In this document: positions 36,510-44,658 of the stretch, in pieces
Layout of the letters: each line of letters starts with the position of its first letter
Position numbering within the stretch: position 1 is the first letter of the stretch
Assembly (NCBI GenBank): GCA_019912665.1
Contig: JAIOIE010000006.1
Coordinates: 186,001 to 250,000 of the forward strand
DNA length: 64,000 nucleotides
Source: Deltaproteobacteria bacterium
GTDB taxonomy: Bacteria; Desulfobacterota; GWC2-55-46
Direction: 5' to 3'
Position numbers and translations under genes: made by a program
The notes under the pieces: model-generated
What the model saw: the letters and a program-made list of their open reading frames with translations, nothing else
Databases searched by the model: none
What the model was told of the DNA's origin: nothing

Positions 36510-37865
36510 ATGGCAGCAATAATACCGTTCAGGGGCGTACTCTACAGCCCTGCAAAAGTCGGGGATCTGAACAAGGTCATGGCCCCGCCCTATGACGTGA
36601 TACCGCCAGCCAAGCAGGATGAGCTCTACGAGCGCCATCCGAACAACGTCATAAGGCTCATCTTCGGGAAGGTATTCCCTGAGGACAGGGAAGGGAGCGA
36701 CAGGTACTCCCGCGCCGCGTCCGACTTTCAGAAATGGCTGAACGAAGGCGTTCTCGTCCAGGACGAGAGGCCCTGCATGTATTATTACACACAGACGTAC
36801 TCGGAAAAGGACGGGACCAGAAAGACCAGGAAGGGATTTATAGCCCTTTCCAGGCTCATGGATTTCGGCAAGGGCATCCACCCCCACGAGAGGACGCTCT
36901 CGGGGCCGAAGGCCGACAGGCTGAGGCTCATGCAGGCTTCCGACGCCAACTTCTGCTCCATATTCTCCCTCTATTCAGACCCGACGCTCAAGGCGAACAA
37001 GCTCCTTGATGCTGCCGCCGCCGGAAGGAAGCCGGATATCGACGTCACTGACGACGACGGCACCGTCAACAGGGTGTGGAGGGTCGACGACCCTAAGGTC
37101 CTTAATACCATCACGGAGTCCATGAAGGAAAAGTCCCTCTTCATTGCCGACGGCCACCACAGGTATGAGACGGCCCTCAATTACAGGAACATGATGAGGG
37201 AAAAGGCCGGTAACTATACCGGGAACGAGCCCTATAATTACGTAATGATGTACTTCAGCAACATGGACGACGAGGGCATGACCATATGGCCCACGCACAG
37301 GGTCGTGCACAGCCTTGCCGATTTCAACCCGGACGGGTTCCTCTCAACGTGCGCCGAGTATTTCGATATTAGGGAGTTCCGCTACAATAATTCGGACGAG
37401 GCCGCGGTGCGGGAGAGCTTCCTTAAGGAGCTTAACTCGGCAGGGGAATCGACCGTTGCCCTCGGGCTCCACATACGCGCGCGGGACATATATTACCTCC
37501 TTAACATAAAGTCCCCGGACACTATGGACAGGGTCTTCGGCGGCGCCATACCGGAAGTTTTCAAGCGCCTCGACGTCACGGTCCTCCATTCGCTCATATT
37601 CGCCAAGATTCTCGGCATGACTCAGGAGGCGCAGGAGAAGCAGGAGAACCTCCTTTACGTGAAGAGCTATGGCGAGGCCATCGCAGCCTGCTCGAATGAT
37701 AAGAACCAGCTCGTCTTCCTCCTGAACAATACCAAGATAGAGCAGGTGAAGGCGGTCGCCGAGGCCGGGTTCGTCATGCCGCAGAAATCGACCTACTTCT
37801 ACCCGAAGCTCCTTTCAGGGCTGACCATAAACTTCCACGGTTCAAAGGCCGCTCTCAAGGCCTGA
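36510..37865 (+). CDS. DUF1015 family protein
   Basis: A 451-residue conserved protein. The family start is clear (IIPFRGVLYSP, VMAPPYDVI), with KGFIALSRL, GIHPHERTLSGPK, IADGHHRYETALNYR and a C-terminal PQKSTYFYPKL. DUF1015 proteins are widespread and cytoplasmic; the ADGHHRYET motif looks catalytic, but I cannot assign a reaction. GGGAG lies before the ATG at 36510 (a GTG at 36507 is in frame). The methyltransferase gene follows after 5 nt. Confidence 0.92.
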   Translation: MAAIIPFRGVLYSPAKVGDLNKVMAPPYDVIPPAKQDELYERHPNNVIRLIFGKVFPEDREGSDRYSRAASDFQKWLNEGVLVQDERPCMYYYTQTYSEKDGTRKTRKGFIALSRLMDFGKGIHPHERTLSGPKADRLRLMQASDANFCSIFSLYSDPTLKANKLLDAAAAGRKPDIDVTDDDGTVNRVWRVDDPKVLNTITESMKEKSLFIADGHHRYETALNYRNMMREKAGNYTGNEPYNYVMMYFSNMDDEGMTIWPTHRVVHSLADFNPDGFLSTCAEYFDIREFRYNNSDEAAVRESFLKELNSAGESTVALGLHIRARDIYYLLNIKSPDTMDRVFGGAIPEVFKRLDVTVLHSLIFAKILGMTQEAQEKQENLLYVKSYGEAIAACSNDKNQLVFLLNNTKIEQVKAVAEAGFVMPQKSTYFYPKLLSGLTINFHGSKAALKA

Positions 37866-37870
37866 AGCCA

Positions 37871-38548
37871 TTGGGAATACCACATATCTCTAAAGACGAA
37901 ACGCTCGAAAGGCTCGGCCCGTACTTCTTCGTTCAGAGGAAGGCGGGCCAGAGACTTACGGGCGATTCGGTCGAGCTCGCCGAATTCGCAATACCCGCCC
38001 TCCATGAAGACGACAGTATAATCGACATCGGCACAGGGACCGGGGCCATCCCGCTTATACTTGCGTGGAAGTCCAGGGCCGGAAAGATAACCGGGGTCGA
38101 GATCGACGAGGAGGCGGCCGGGACCGCGATGAAGAACGTCGAGTCCAACGGGCTTGCCGGACGGGTCGATATAGTGAACCGGGATTTAAGGGAATTGAGG
38201 GAGGCCTACGACGAGGGCTCGTTCACTGCAGTCATAGGCAACCCGCCTTACGGCAAGACCGGCGCCGGGAGGATAAGCCCGAAAAGGGAGAGGGCCGCGG
38301 CAAGGGCCGAGGTCCACGGCGGCCTCTCCGACCTCATTTCAATCTCAGCATATCTCACCGGCCGCAAGGGCCGGGTCTTTTACGTCTTCCCTACGGCAAG
38401 GCTCCCGGAGATGCTTTCCGAGCTCGGCAAAGCCGGTTTCAGGCCCGCGCGCATGAGGTTCCTGGGCGGAAAACAGGGCCGCCCGCCGAAGCTCTTCCTC
38501 ATAGAGGCGGGTAAGGAGGGCGGCATGGAAATTGAGCAGCCCTTGTGA
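37871..38548 (+). CDS. TrmN6-like tRNA1(Val) A37 N6-methyltransferase
   Basis: A 225-residue SAM-dependent methyltransferase. QRLTGDSVELAEFA precedes the SAM loop DIGTGTGAIPL; the catalytic NPPY motif (IGNPPYGK) marks an adenine-N6 or similar amino methylase, and the order fits the YfiC/TrmN6 family. The substrate assignment is inference from family. The start is a TTG 5 nt after the DUF1015 stop, with AAGG 9 nt upstream. It converges on the DciA-like gene. Confidence 0.85.
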   Translation: MGIPHISKDETLERLGPYFFVQRKAGQRLTGDSVELAEFAIPALHEDDSIIDIGTGTGAIPLILAWKSRAGKITGVEIDEEAAGTAMKNVESNGLAGRVDIVNRDLRELREAYDEGSFTAVIGNPPYGKTGAGRISPKRERAAARAEVHGGLSDLISISAYLTGRKGRVFYVFPTARLPEMLSELGKAGFRPARMRFLGGKQGRPPKLFLIEAGKEGGMEIEQPL

Positions 38549-38572
38549 TTTGAAGAAAACCCTGAGAGCCCC

Positions 38573-39061
38573 CTATGCGCATCCCTTCCCTTTTTTCATC
38601 ACTTTCTCTACTAGGGTCTTCAGCTTTTCATCCTTTATCGGGCAGGTCGTCTCCCTTATGAAGGACTCCTCTTCCGGGGTAAGATGCCTGGGCGGGAGTT
38701 CCGGCGCGGCGGCTGGTCTGCGGCTTTTTACCGCGCCGCTCCTGAAGGCGATGTCGGTTATTGAGCCGGGGCCGAGGGCCTCGTTAAGCCGGGAGATAAT
38801 CGAGGCCTTCTGGTAATTGAGCTCGGTCATCCAGGGAGAGCTGTCGACCGAGCAGAAAAGGACCGTCCCTATGAGCCGCTCGGGGTTTGTCCTACGCGAA
38901 ATGGCCTCTCCAACGCAGCCGTGCCAGAGCTTTTTTGCCCTGTACTCCATGAGCTTGGCTCCGAGGTTAAGGTGACCCAGGGTCGAGCCGAGCACCGAGC
39001 TTATGACTGAAGGCGAACTGCGGGCTGGGGACCTCCGTCGCTCTCTGCCGCGGCCGGCCAT
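38573..39061 (-). CDS. DUF721/DciA-like protein
   Basis: A 162-residue protein with a basic, disordered-looking N-terminus followed by a DUF721 domain: LEYRAKKLWHGCVGEAIS-like sequence and SPWMTELNYQKASIISRLN. DciA proteins with this domain help load the replicative helicase DnaB in many bacteria lacking DnaC; the role here is inferred. The C-terminal 50 residues are proline-rich then charged. It starts 1 nt after the stop of the small membrane-protein gene, so the pair is co-transcribed. Confidence 0.8.
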   Translation of the reverse strand: MAGRGRERRRSPARSSPSVISSVLGSTLGHLNLGAKLMEYRAKKLWHGCVGEAISRRTNPERLIGTVLFCSVDSSPWMTELNYQKASIISRLNEALGPGSITDIAFRSGAVKSRRPAAAPELPPRHLTPEEESFIRETTCPIKDEKLKTLVEKVMKKGKGCA

Positions 39062-39062
39062 C

Positions 39063-39320
39063 TTAAGCGCCCTTTCGATTGAGCTTCCCGCCTATAAGCT
39101 GTCCGGCCACCGCGCCGATAATCATGAGCGGGATGAATTTGTAGCCGAGGCCTGCCATGGTCCTTAATAGAAATATGAAGGGGATCGGCAGGTGGATATA
39201 GAGGAACCACTTGACCGAGAACTTTTTCGTCTTGACCCTGAAATACCCGAAAGGGAGGTTCAGGACCAGGGCGGCCAGGGTCAAAAGCGTCAGCAGGACC
39301 ATTAATTCCAGGGTCGTCAT
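39063..39320 (-). CDS. small hydrophobic membrane protein, unknown
   Basis: An 85-residue protein with three hydrophobic segments (about residues 5-23, 38-55 and 62-78) and basic loops. I do not recognise a family. It immediately precedes the DciA-like gene on the same strand. There is no signal peptide distinct from the first segment. Coding status rests on length, hydrophobic pattern and tight spacing. Confidence 0.65.
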   Translation of the reverse strand: MTTLELMVLLTLLTLAALVLNLPFGYFRVKTKKFSVKWFLYIHLPIPFIFLLRTMAGLGYKFIPLMIIGAVAGQLIGGKLNRKGA

Positions 39321-39444
39321 CCTCAGTAAAGTAACAGAATAATCTCCTGCGTGTCAACGGACTACTTGTTTATCCCTCTTTCCGGTTTTGCATCGAGATG
39401 GCCGTTTCCCTTTTTGAAAATACGCTCAGTCTCCAGTAAATGTA

Positions 39445-39474
39445 TTGACATAAGAACGCCAAAACCTGTATATT
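39445..39474 (+). promoter_or_regulatory. sigma-70 promoter of the ffh operon
   Basis: TTGACA (39445-39450), an 18-nt spacer and TATATT (39469-39474). It predicts a leader of about 130 nt to ffh. That leader contains TATAAT-like stretches (around 39535-39555) and a small GCCGG/CCGGC hairpin (39571-39585) followed by a T-rich tract, which could be a weak attenuator. The rest of the 292-nt gap shows nothing else. Confidence 0.6.
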
Positions 39475-39612
39475 ATTAGAATTTGCGTCTTTCCAGGCGC
39501 ACATTATCCGCTGTCCAGCCAGGCAGAAGCGGATTATAATATTTAAGGTATAATTGAACAAAGGGGACCTGCCGGGCTGTCCGGCGGCCTTTCTTTTTCA
39601 GGTAAATAGGCG

Positions 39613-40944
39613 ATGTTCGAGTCACTTTCAGACAAGTTCAGGAAAATATTAAAGGATGTAAGGGGCCAGGGCACTCTGACGGAATCGAACGTCCAGGCCG
39701 TCCTTAAAGAGGTAAGGCTCGCCCTTCTGGAAGCCGACGTAAACTTCACGATCGTCAAGGATTTCGTGGCGGCCGTGAAGGAAAAAGCCATGGGCAAGGA
39801 GGTCCTCGAAAGCCTTTCCCCGGGCCAGCAGTTCACGAAGATAGTCTACGACGAGCTTGCGGCGCTCCTGGGCGGCGAGGACGCAGGGCTGGAATTGAAG
39901 GGCAGGCCCGCGGTCATAATGCTCGTGGGCCTTCAGGGCTCCGGAAAGACGACGACGACCGCGAAGCTAGCTCTTCACCTCAAGAAAAAGGGGAGGAACC
40001 CCTTTATCGTACCTGCGGACCTCTTCAGGCTCGCGGCGGTACTGCAGCTTAGGAAGCTCGCTTCCGAGATAAAAATAGACTGCTTCGACAGCGAATCCTA
40101 CTCGTCTCCGGCCGACATATGCAGGGAGGCGCTCCGGATCGCCGGGCTCAAGGGATATGACATATTGCTCGTCGATACAGCCGGAAGGCTCCATATAGAC
40201 GATACACTCATGACGGAGCTCAAGGCCATGAGGGAGATACTATCGCCAAGTGAGGTACTCTTCGTAGCCGACTCCATGACCGGACAGGACGCGGTCAATA
40301 CGGCCAAGGGCTTCAACGAGTCCATAGGCATAACCGGCGTGATACTCACGAAGTTCGACGGAGACGCCAGGGGCGGCGCGGCCCTCTCCATGAGGGTCAC
40401 GACGGGCCGTCCGATAAAGTTCATCGGCACGGGCGAGAAGACGGACGCACTGGAGGTATTCCATCCATCGAGGCTCGCGGGCAGGATCCTCGACATGGGC
40501 GACGTGCTTACGCTTATCGAGAAGGCCCAGGCCACCTTCGACGAGAAACAGGCGAAGGAGCTCGAGAAGAAGCTCAAGCGGGACGAGTTTACGCTCGAGG
40601 ACTTCAAGGAGCAGCTCCAGCAGATCAAGAAGCTCGGCTCGCTCGATTCCATACTCTCGATGGTCCCGGGCTTCGACGCGATAAAGAAGTCGAAGGACAT
40701 AAGCATAGACGAGAAGGAAATCGTCCGGATAGAGGCGATAATAAACTCCATGACAATGGGCGAAAGGTTCAATCCATCCATCCTTAACGCCAGCAGGCGC
40801 CAGAGGATAGCGAAGGGGAGCGGCACCAGGGTCCAGGAGGTCAATAAGCTCATAAACCAGTACGCGGACATGCGGAAGATGATGAAGAAATTGAAGAAGG
40901 CAGGCCCCAGGGGGCTTAAGGGCCTTTTCAACAGGATGATGTAA
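39613..40944 (+). CDS. ffh: signal recognition particle protein Ffh
   Basis: A 443-residue SRP54 GTPase. It has the N domain, then the G domain with GLQGSGKTTTTAKLA, DTAGRLHID and TKFDGDARGGAALS, then the methionine-rich M domain (about 300-443) ending LKGLFNRMM. It binds 4.5S RNA and signal sequences for co-translational targeting to FtsY. It is the first gene of a classic ffh-rpsP-khpA-rimM-trmD-rplS run; rpsP follows after 48 nt. Confidence 0.98.
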   Translation: MFESLSDKFRKILKDVRGQGTLTESNVQAVLKEVRLALLEADVNFTIVKDFVAAVKEKAMGKEVLESLSPGQQFTKIVYDELAALLGGEDAGLELKGRPAVIMLVGLQGSGKTTTTAKLALHLKKKGRNPFIVPADLFRLAAVLQLRKLASEIKIDCFDSESYSSPADICREALRIAGLKGYDILLVDTAGRLHIDDTLMTELKAMREILSPSEVLFVADSMTGQDAVNTAKGFNESIGITGVILTKFDGDARGGAALSMRVTTGRPIKFIGTGEKTDALEVFHPSRLAGRILDMGDVLTLIEKAQATFDEKQAKELEKKLKRDEFTLEDFKEQLQQIKKLGSLDSILSMVPGFDAIKKSKDISIDEKEIVRIEAIINSMTMGERFNPSILNASRRQRIAKGSGTRVQEVNKLINQYADMRKMMKKLKKAGPRGLKGLFNRMM

Positions 40945-40992
40945 GCGTTTCTCAACAAGTCTACATTAAAAAAACGGAGGTAATACTGCGGC

Positions 40993-41238
40993 ATGGCTGT
41001 AAAGATCAGGTTGACAAGACAGGGAGCCAAGAAAAAGCCTTTTTACAGGATAGTAGTGGCCGACTCCGAGGCCCCGAGGGACGGTGATTTCCTCGAGGTC
41101 GTCGGCACCTACGACCCGATGGTAGAGCCGGCCCGCGTGGCCCTGAAAGGCGACAGGGTCTCCTACTGGCTCAGCAAGGGCGCGGTCCCCACTGATACCG
41201 TGAGACAGCTCCTCAAGAAGGCCGAAAAAGCGGCCTGA
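40993..41238 (+). CDS. rpsP: 30S ribosomal protein bS16
   Basis: An 81-residue ribosomal protein of normal length, with [20 protein letters not shown], the conserved bS16 opening, and [17 protein letters not shown] near the end. CGGAGG is upstream of the ATG. Its seven arginines use four AGG, two AGA and one CGC, an unusual preference in a GC-rich genome and shared by neighbouring genes. Confidence 0.98.
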   Translation: MAVKIRLTRQGAKKKPFYRIVVADSEAPRDGDFLEVVGTYDPMVEPARVALKGDRVSYWLSKGAVPTDTVRQLLKKAEKAA

Positions 41239-41312
41239 GACCCGGAGAAGCAGGTCGGACAGCTGGATCGATAAAAGCCGTCACCTACGCCAGAACTTCT
41301 CGGAGGTATCGC

Positions 41313-41543
41313 ATGAAGGACCTAATCGAGTTCATCGCAAAGGCTCTCGTCGATCGTCCGGAGGATGTCAGGGTCGTGGAAGTAGAAGGTGAGAGGACTT
41401 CAGTCATCGAGCTGTCAGTGGCCAAGGAAGACCTCGGCAAGATCATAGGGAAGCAGGGCAGGACCGCGAGGGCCATAAGGGTGATACTGACCGCGGCCTC
41501 GACGAAACTCAAAAAACGCTCTGTTCTGGAGATAATTGAGTAA
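41313..41543 (+). CDS. khpA: KH-domain RNA-binding protein KhpA
   Basis: A 76-residue protein consisting of a single KH domain with the [15 protein letters not shown]-type GxxG loop. KhpA (YlqC) is found between rpsP and rimM in many bacteria and acts with KhpB in RNA binding linked to cell elongation. GGAGG precedes the ATG by 7 nt. Its last codons overlap the TTG start of rimM by 8 nt. Confidence 0.95.
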   Translation: MKDLIEFIAKALVDRPEDVRVVEVEGERTSVIELSVAKEDLGKIIGKQGRTARAIRVILTAASTKLKKRSVLEIIE

Positions 41544-42051
41544 GGAAGAAGAGCTCGTCCCAATCGCGCGGATAACGGGCGCCCACGGGATAAAAGGCGA
41601 GGTCAAGGCCGCTCCTTACGGCGACCTCGATGACATGGACTGGAAAGCCGTCTTCCTCGTCGGCAAGGGCGGCGCGAGGCCGGCCAGGGTCACCCGGGTG
41701 CGGAGGCACAAGGGTGTTTTCATCCTCGAGCTCGATGGCGTTGCCGACAGGAACGCGGCAGAGGCGCTTTCGGGCTTTGACATCTCTGTAAGGCGCTCCG
41801 ACCTCCCTGAGACCGCCGAGGACGAATATTATTACTTCGAGCTCGTCGGCATGGACGTTTATTCCGAGGACTCGAAGCACATCGGCCGGGTCTCGGATGT
41901 CATGGAAACGGGCAGTAATGACGTCCTTGTGGTAGACGGCCCTCACGGCGAGGTCCTCGTCCCGGCAATAGAGCAGGTGATAGTCAGGGTCGATCCGGAC
42001 GAGAAGAAGATTACAATCCGGCTCATAGAAGGTATCCTGCCCGAAGAGTGA
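41536..42051 (+). CDS. rimM: ribosome maturation factor RimM
   Basis: A 171-residue 16S processing factor that binds uS19 during assembly of the 30S head. The N-terminal RimM domain has [15 protein letters not shown]; the C-terminal PRC-barrel has [20 protein letters not shown] and [14 protein letters not shown]. The start is a TTG overlapping the khpA stop region, with coupled translation likely. A 185-nt gap follows before trmD; it holds a CCTGAC/GTCAGG hairpin (42084-42101) without a T-run. Confidence 0.96.
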   Translation: MSKEEELVPIARITGAHGIKGEVKAAPYGDLDDMDWKAVFLVGKGGARPARVTRVRRHKGVFILELDGVADRNAAEALSGFDISVRRSDLPETAEDEYYYFELVGMDVYSEDSKHIGRVSDVMETGSNDVLVVDGPHGEVLVPAIEQVIVRVDPDEKKITIRLIEGILPEE

Positions 42052-42236
42052 TTACATGGCTACCTCTAAAAGTCGCTCTTTTTCCTGACCTATTTGTCAG
42101 GGCGTAAAATAAAATGCTCACATATTTTCATATATGCTCCGCTTTTTATTTCCGCCCTTCCTCGACTTCAGAAAAAATATCTGAGTTTTAGAGGCAGCCT
42201 GAAAAGCGATTGTGCGGCTAATCTTCCGGTACCCTC

Positions 42237-42983
42237 ATGGTCTTCGACATACTCACCCTTTTCCCCGAGTTCTTTTCCTCTACGGTGCGCCACGGCGTCG
42301 TCGGCAGGGCCGCGGCAAGCGGGCTCATAGAGGTCACCGCCCGTAGCCTCCGGGACTATACCGAGGACAGGCACAGGACGACCGACGACTACCCGTACGG
42401 CGGCGGCCACGGCATGGTGATGAAGGTCGAGCCTGTCGTAAAGGGCATAGAGGCCATGAAGGAACGCGGCGGACCCGCTAGCGTTGTCCTCACGACCCCC
42501 CAGGGCAGGCTTTTTTCCCAGCCCCTTGCGGCGGAGCTCGCGTCAAAGGGCCGCCTTATAATCGTATGCGGCAGGTACGAGGGCTATGACGAGCGCATAC
42601 GGGAGTTCGCCGACTACGAGATATCCATCGGCGATTACGTGCTCTCAGGCGGCGAAATACCGGCCCTCGTCATAATAGATGCCGTCTCCCGGCTCGTTCC
42701 CGGTGTGCTCGGAGAGCCTGAATCAGCCAAGTCGGATTCCTTTAGCAAAGGCCTCCTCGAATACCCGCAATACACCCGCCCCGAGGAGTTCAGGAATATG
42801 AGGGTCCCGGAGGTGCTCCTTTCCGGGAACCACGCCGAGATAGAAAAATGGAGGCGCAGGGAGAGCATAAGAAGGACCTGCCTTCGCAGGCCCGACCTCC
42901 TTGAAAAGGCGGAGATCCCTGAGGGCGATAGGGCATTTTTTGAGGAGATGATCAAAAAGGGGGGCGGACCAGGCAGTAGTTGA
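42237..42983 (+). CDS. trmD: tRNA (guanine37-N1)-methyltransferase TrmD
   Basis: A 248-residue SPOUT methyltransferase forming m1G37, which prevents frameshifting. [11 protein letters not shown] is the conserved start; the trefoil-knot SAM site reads [10 protein letters not shown] and [11 protein letters not shown], and [12 protein letters not shown] is the tRNA-binding stretch. The length is typical. It lies between rimM and rplS as usual. Confidence 0.98.
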   Translation: MVFDILTLFPEFFSSTVRHGVVGRAAASGLIEVTARSLRDYTEDRHRTTDDYPYGGGHGMVMKVEPVVKGIEAMKERGGPASVVLTTPQGRLFSQPLAAELASKGRLIIVCGRYEGYDERIREFADYEISIGDYVLSGGEIPALVIIDAVSRLVPGVLGEPESAKSDSFSKGLLEYPQYTRPEEFRNMRVPEVLLSGNHAEIEKWRRRESIRRTCLRRPDLLEKAEIPEGDRAFFEEMIKKGGGPGSS

Positions 42984-43067
42984 CTTTTTTTGTTGCAATT
43001 CCCCTTTTTCTGACGCATAATTAGCGTTTAAAAATTTTGAAACTGTCGAGTAATCGCGGAGGATACC

Positions 43068-43409
43068 ATGGGAGTCATGCAGGATATCGAGAAGGACTAT
43101 ATCAGGACGGACATGCCGGAATTCAACCCGGGCGATACCCTTCTCGTCAAGGTCAGGATCAAGGAAGGCGACAAAGAGAGGGTGCAGCCTTTCGAGGGCA
43201 TCGTCATAAAGAAGCGCGGTAGCGGCGTAAGGGCGACCTTCACGCTCCGGAAGGTCTCCTACGGCGTAGGCGTCGAGAGGATTTTTCCGGTGAACTCACC
43301 GGCTCTCGAATCGGTGAAGGTCCTTTCCAAAGGAGTCGTGAGGAGGGCGAAGCTCTACTACCTCCGCGAGCTCAAGGGCAAGGCCGCCAGGATCAAGACA
43401 AAGAGGTAA
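43068..43409 (+). CDS. rplS: 50S ribosomal protein bL19
   Basis: A 113-residue ribosomal protein with [52 protein letters not shown] and RAKLYYLR, all diagnostic of bL19 at the 30S-50S interface. GGAGG lies 6 nt before the ATG. It is the last gene before a strong terminator, closing the ffh operon. Confidence 0.98.
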   Translation: MGVMQDIEKDYIRTDMPEFNPGDTLLVKVRIKEGDKERVQPFEGIVIKKRGSGVRATFTLRKVSYGVGVERIFPVNSPALESVKVLSKGVVRRAKLYYLRELKGKAARIKTKR

Positions 43410-43427
43410 ACGGCAAATCCGACAAAG

Positions 43428-43454
43428 CCCGGCCCACAAAGGCCGGGTTTTTTT
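43428..43454 (+). terminator. intrinsic terminator after rplS
   Basis: A perfect 7-bp stem CCCGGCC/GGCCGGG (43428-43434 with 43441-43447), loop CACAAA, and seven T (43448-43454). It ends the ffh-rplS transcript; rnhB begins 63 nt later. Confidence 0.93.
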
Positions 43455-43517
43455 ATTGGTGCCTGGCGTGATATAGGGGTTTACACGCTTTTATTCCAAT
43501 CCGATTTCGGCCTCCTC

Positions 43518-44141
43518 ATGGATTTATACGAAAGAGACGCCCGTTCAAAGGGCCTTACGAACGTCGCCGGGGTAGACGAGGCCGGGCGTGGCCCGCTCGC
43601 CGGTCCCGTGGTAGCGGCTGCCGTCATATTCCCGTTCCCGCCCCCTCTTGACCTCGGCATAAGGGACTCGAAGACAATGACGCACCAGGCCCGGATAGAA
43701 TCCCTTTTTGGCATATACAGGTCCGCCAGGGCAGTGGGAGTCGGCATCGTCTGGCCGGATGAGATTGACAGGATAAATATCCTCAAGGCGTCGCTTAAGG
43801 CGATGGAGATCGCCATAGGGAAGCTCGGCGTAAGGCCGGATATACTGCTTGTTGACGGCAGGGTCCCGGTCGATATGGACATCCCGCAGACGCCGATAGT
43901 AAAGGGAGACTCTCTTAGCGTCTCGATTGCAGCCGCCTCTATCGTAGCCAAGACGACGCGAGACGCGATAATGGACGCCTACCACCTCCAGTACCCCCGC
44001 TACAACTTCATCTCAAATAAGGGTTATCCCACGAGGGAGCACCTGCTTCTGCTAGAAGAGCACGGCCCGAGCCCCATCCACAGGAAGACCTTCCGGGGGG
44101 TGATCAAAGACCTCTTTGCCGGGACCCCGGGGGCAGGATGA
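43518..44141 (+). CDS. rnhB: ribonuclease HII
   Basis: A 207-residue endonuclease that removes ribonucleotides from RNA-DNA hybrids. The catalytic motif is GVDEAGRGPLAGPV, followed by IRDSKTM, LVDG with the third acidic residue, and AAASIVAKTTRD. The length is typical. It overlaps yraN by four bases (ATGA), so the two are translationally coupled downstream of the rplS terminator. Confidence 0.97.
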   Translation: MDLYERDARSKGLTNVAGVDEAGRGPLAGPVVAAAVIFPFPPPLDLGIRDSKTMTHQARIESLFGIYRSARAVGVGIVWPDEIDRINILKASLKAMEIAIGKLGVRPDILLVDGRVPVDMDIPQTPIVKGDSLSVSIAAASIVAKTTRDAIMDAYHLQYPRYNFISNKGYPTREHLLLLEEHGPSPIHRKTFRGVIKDLFAGTPGAG

Positions 44142-44509
44142 GGAAGAAGGCCTTTGGTAACGCGGGCGAGGACGAGGCCGTCCGTTTCCTCGAGAAAAAG
44201 GGCTACAGGGTTATCGAGAGGAACTTCAGCTGCCGCTATGGCGAGATAGACATAATAGCCAGGGACGGCGGAGCGATGGTCTTTGTCGAGGTAAAGACGA
44301 GGAGCGGGGACGCCTTCGGCCCTGCTGCCGCAAGCGTGGACGAAAGGAAGCAGCGGAAGATGACAATAGCCGCCCAGTTCTATCTCGAAAAGGCCGGGGC
44401 CTCCGATTCCGAGGTCCGTTTTGACGTGGTCTCAATAGAAAAGAGGGAGGGGAGGTTTGAAATCGAGCTTATAAGGGACGCTTTCGAGGCCGCCGAAATA
44501 GGGTGGTAA
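44138..44509 (+). CDS. UPF0102 (YraN) endonuclease-fold protein
   Basis: A 123-residue protein of the YraN family, a PD-(D/E)xK nuclease-like fold: GEDEAVRFLEKKGYRVIERNF, then GEIDIIARDGG and VFVEVKTRSGDAFG with the E-x-K catalytic pair, then KQRKM. Its function is not well established; it is commonly next to rnhB, as here, with a 4-nt overlap. Confidence 0.94.
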   Translation: MRKKAFGNAGEDEAVRFLEKKGYRVIERNFSCRYGEIDIIARDGGAMVFVEVKTRSGDAFGPAAASVDERKQRKMTIAAQFYLEKAGASDSEVRFDVVSIEKREGRFEIELIRDAFEAAEIGW

Positions 44510-44595
44510 AATAGCGGCTCCGCCCGGACATTCCCGCCATATCCGTATCCCCTTCACATAATCCCTTCACATCTTCCGGTTCCTGCCGGTTTCTA

Positions 44596-44624
44596 TTGTA
44601 TCGACCCCTTCATAATGCTATAAA
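44596..44624 (+). promoter_or_regulatory. promoter of the UPF0182 gene
   Basis: TTGTAT (44596-44601), a 17-nt spacer and TATAAA (44619-44624), with the ATG at 44659 and AAGGGAAAGGAA just before it. This makes UPF0182 and cysQ a transcription unit independent of rnhB-yraN. Confidence 0.5.
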
Positions 44625-44658
44625 AGACTGCTTAAAAGAACGGTAGAAGGGAAAGGAA

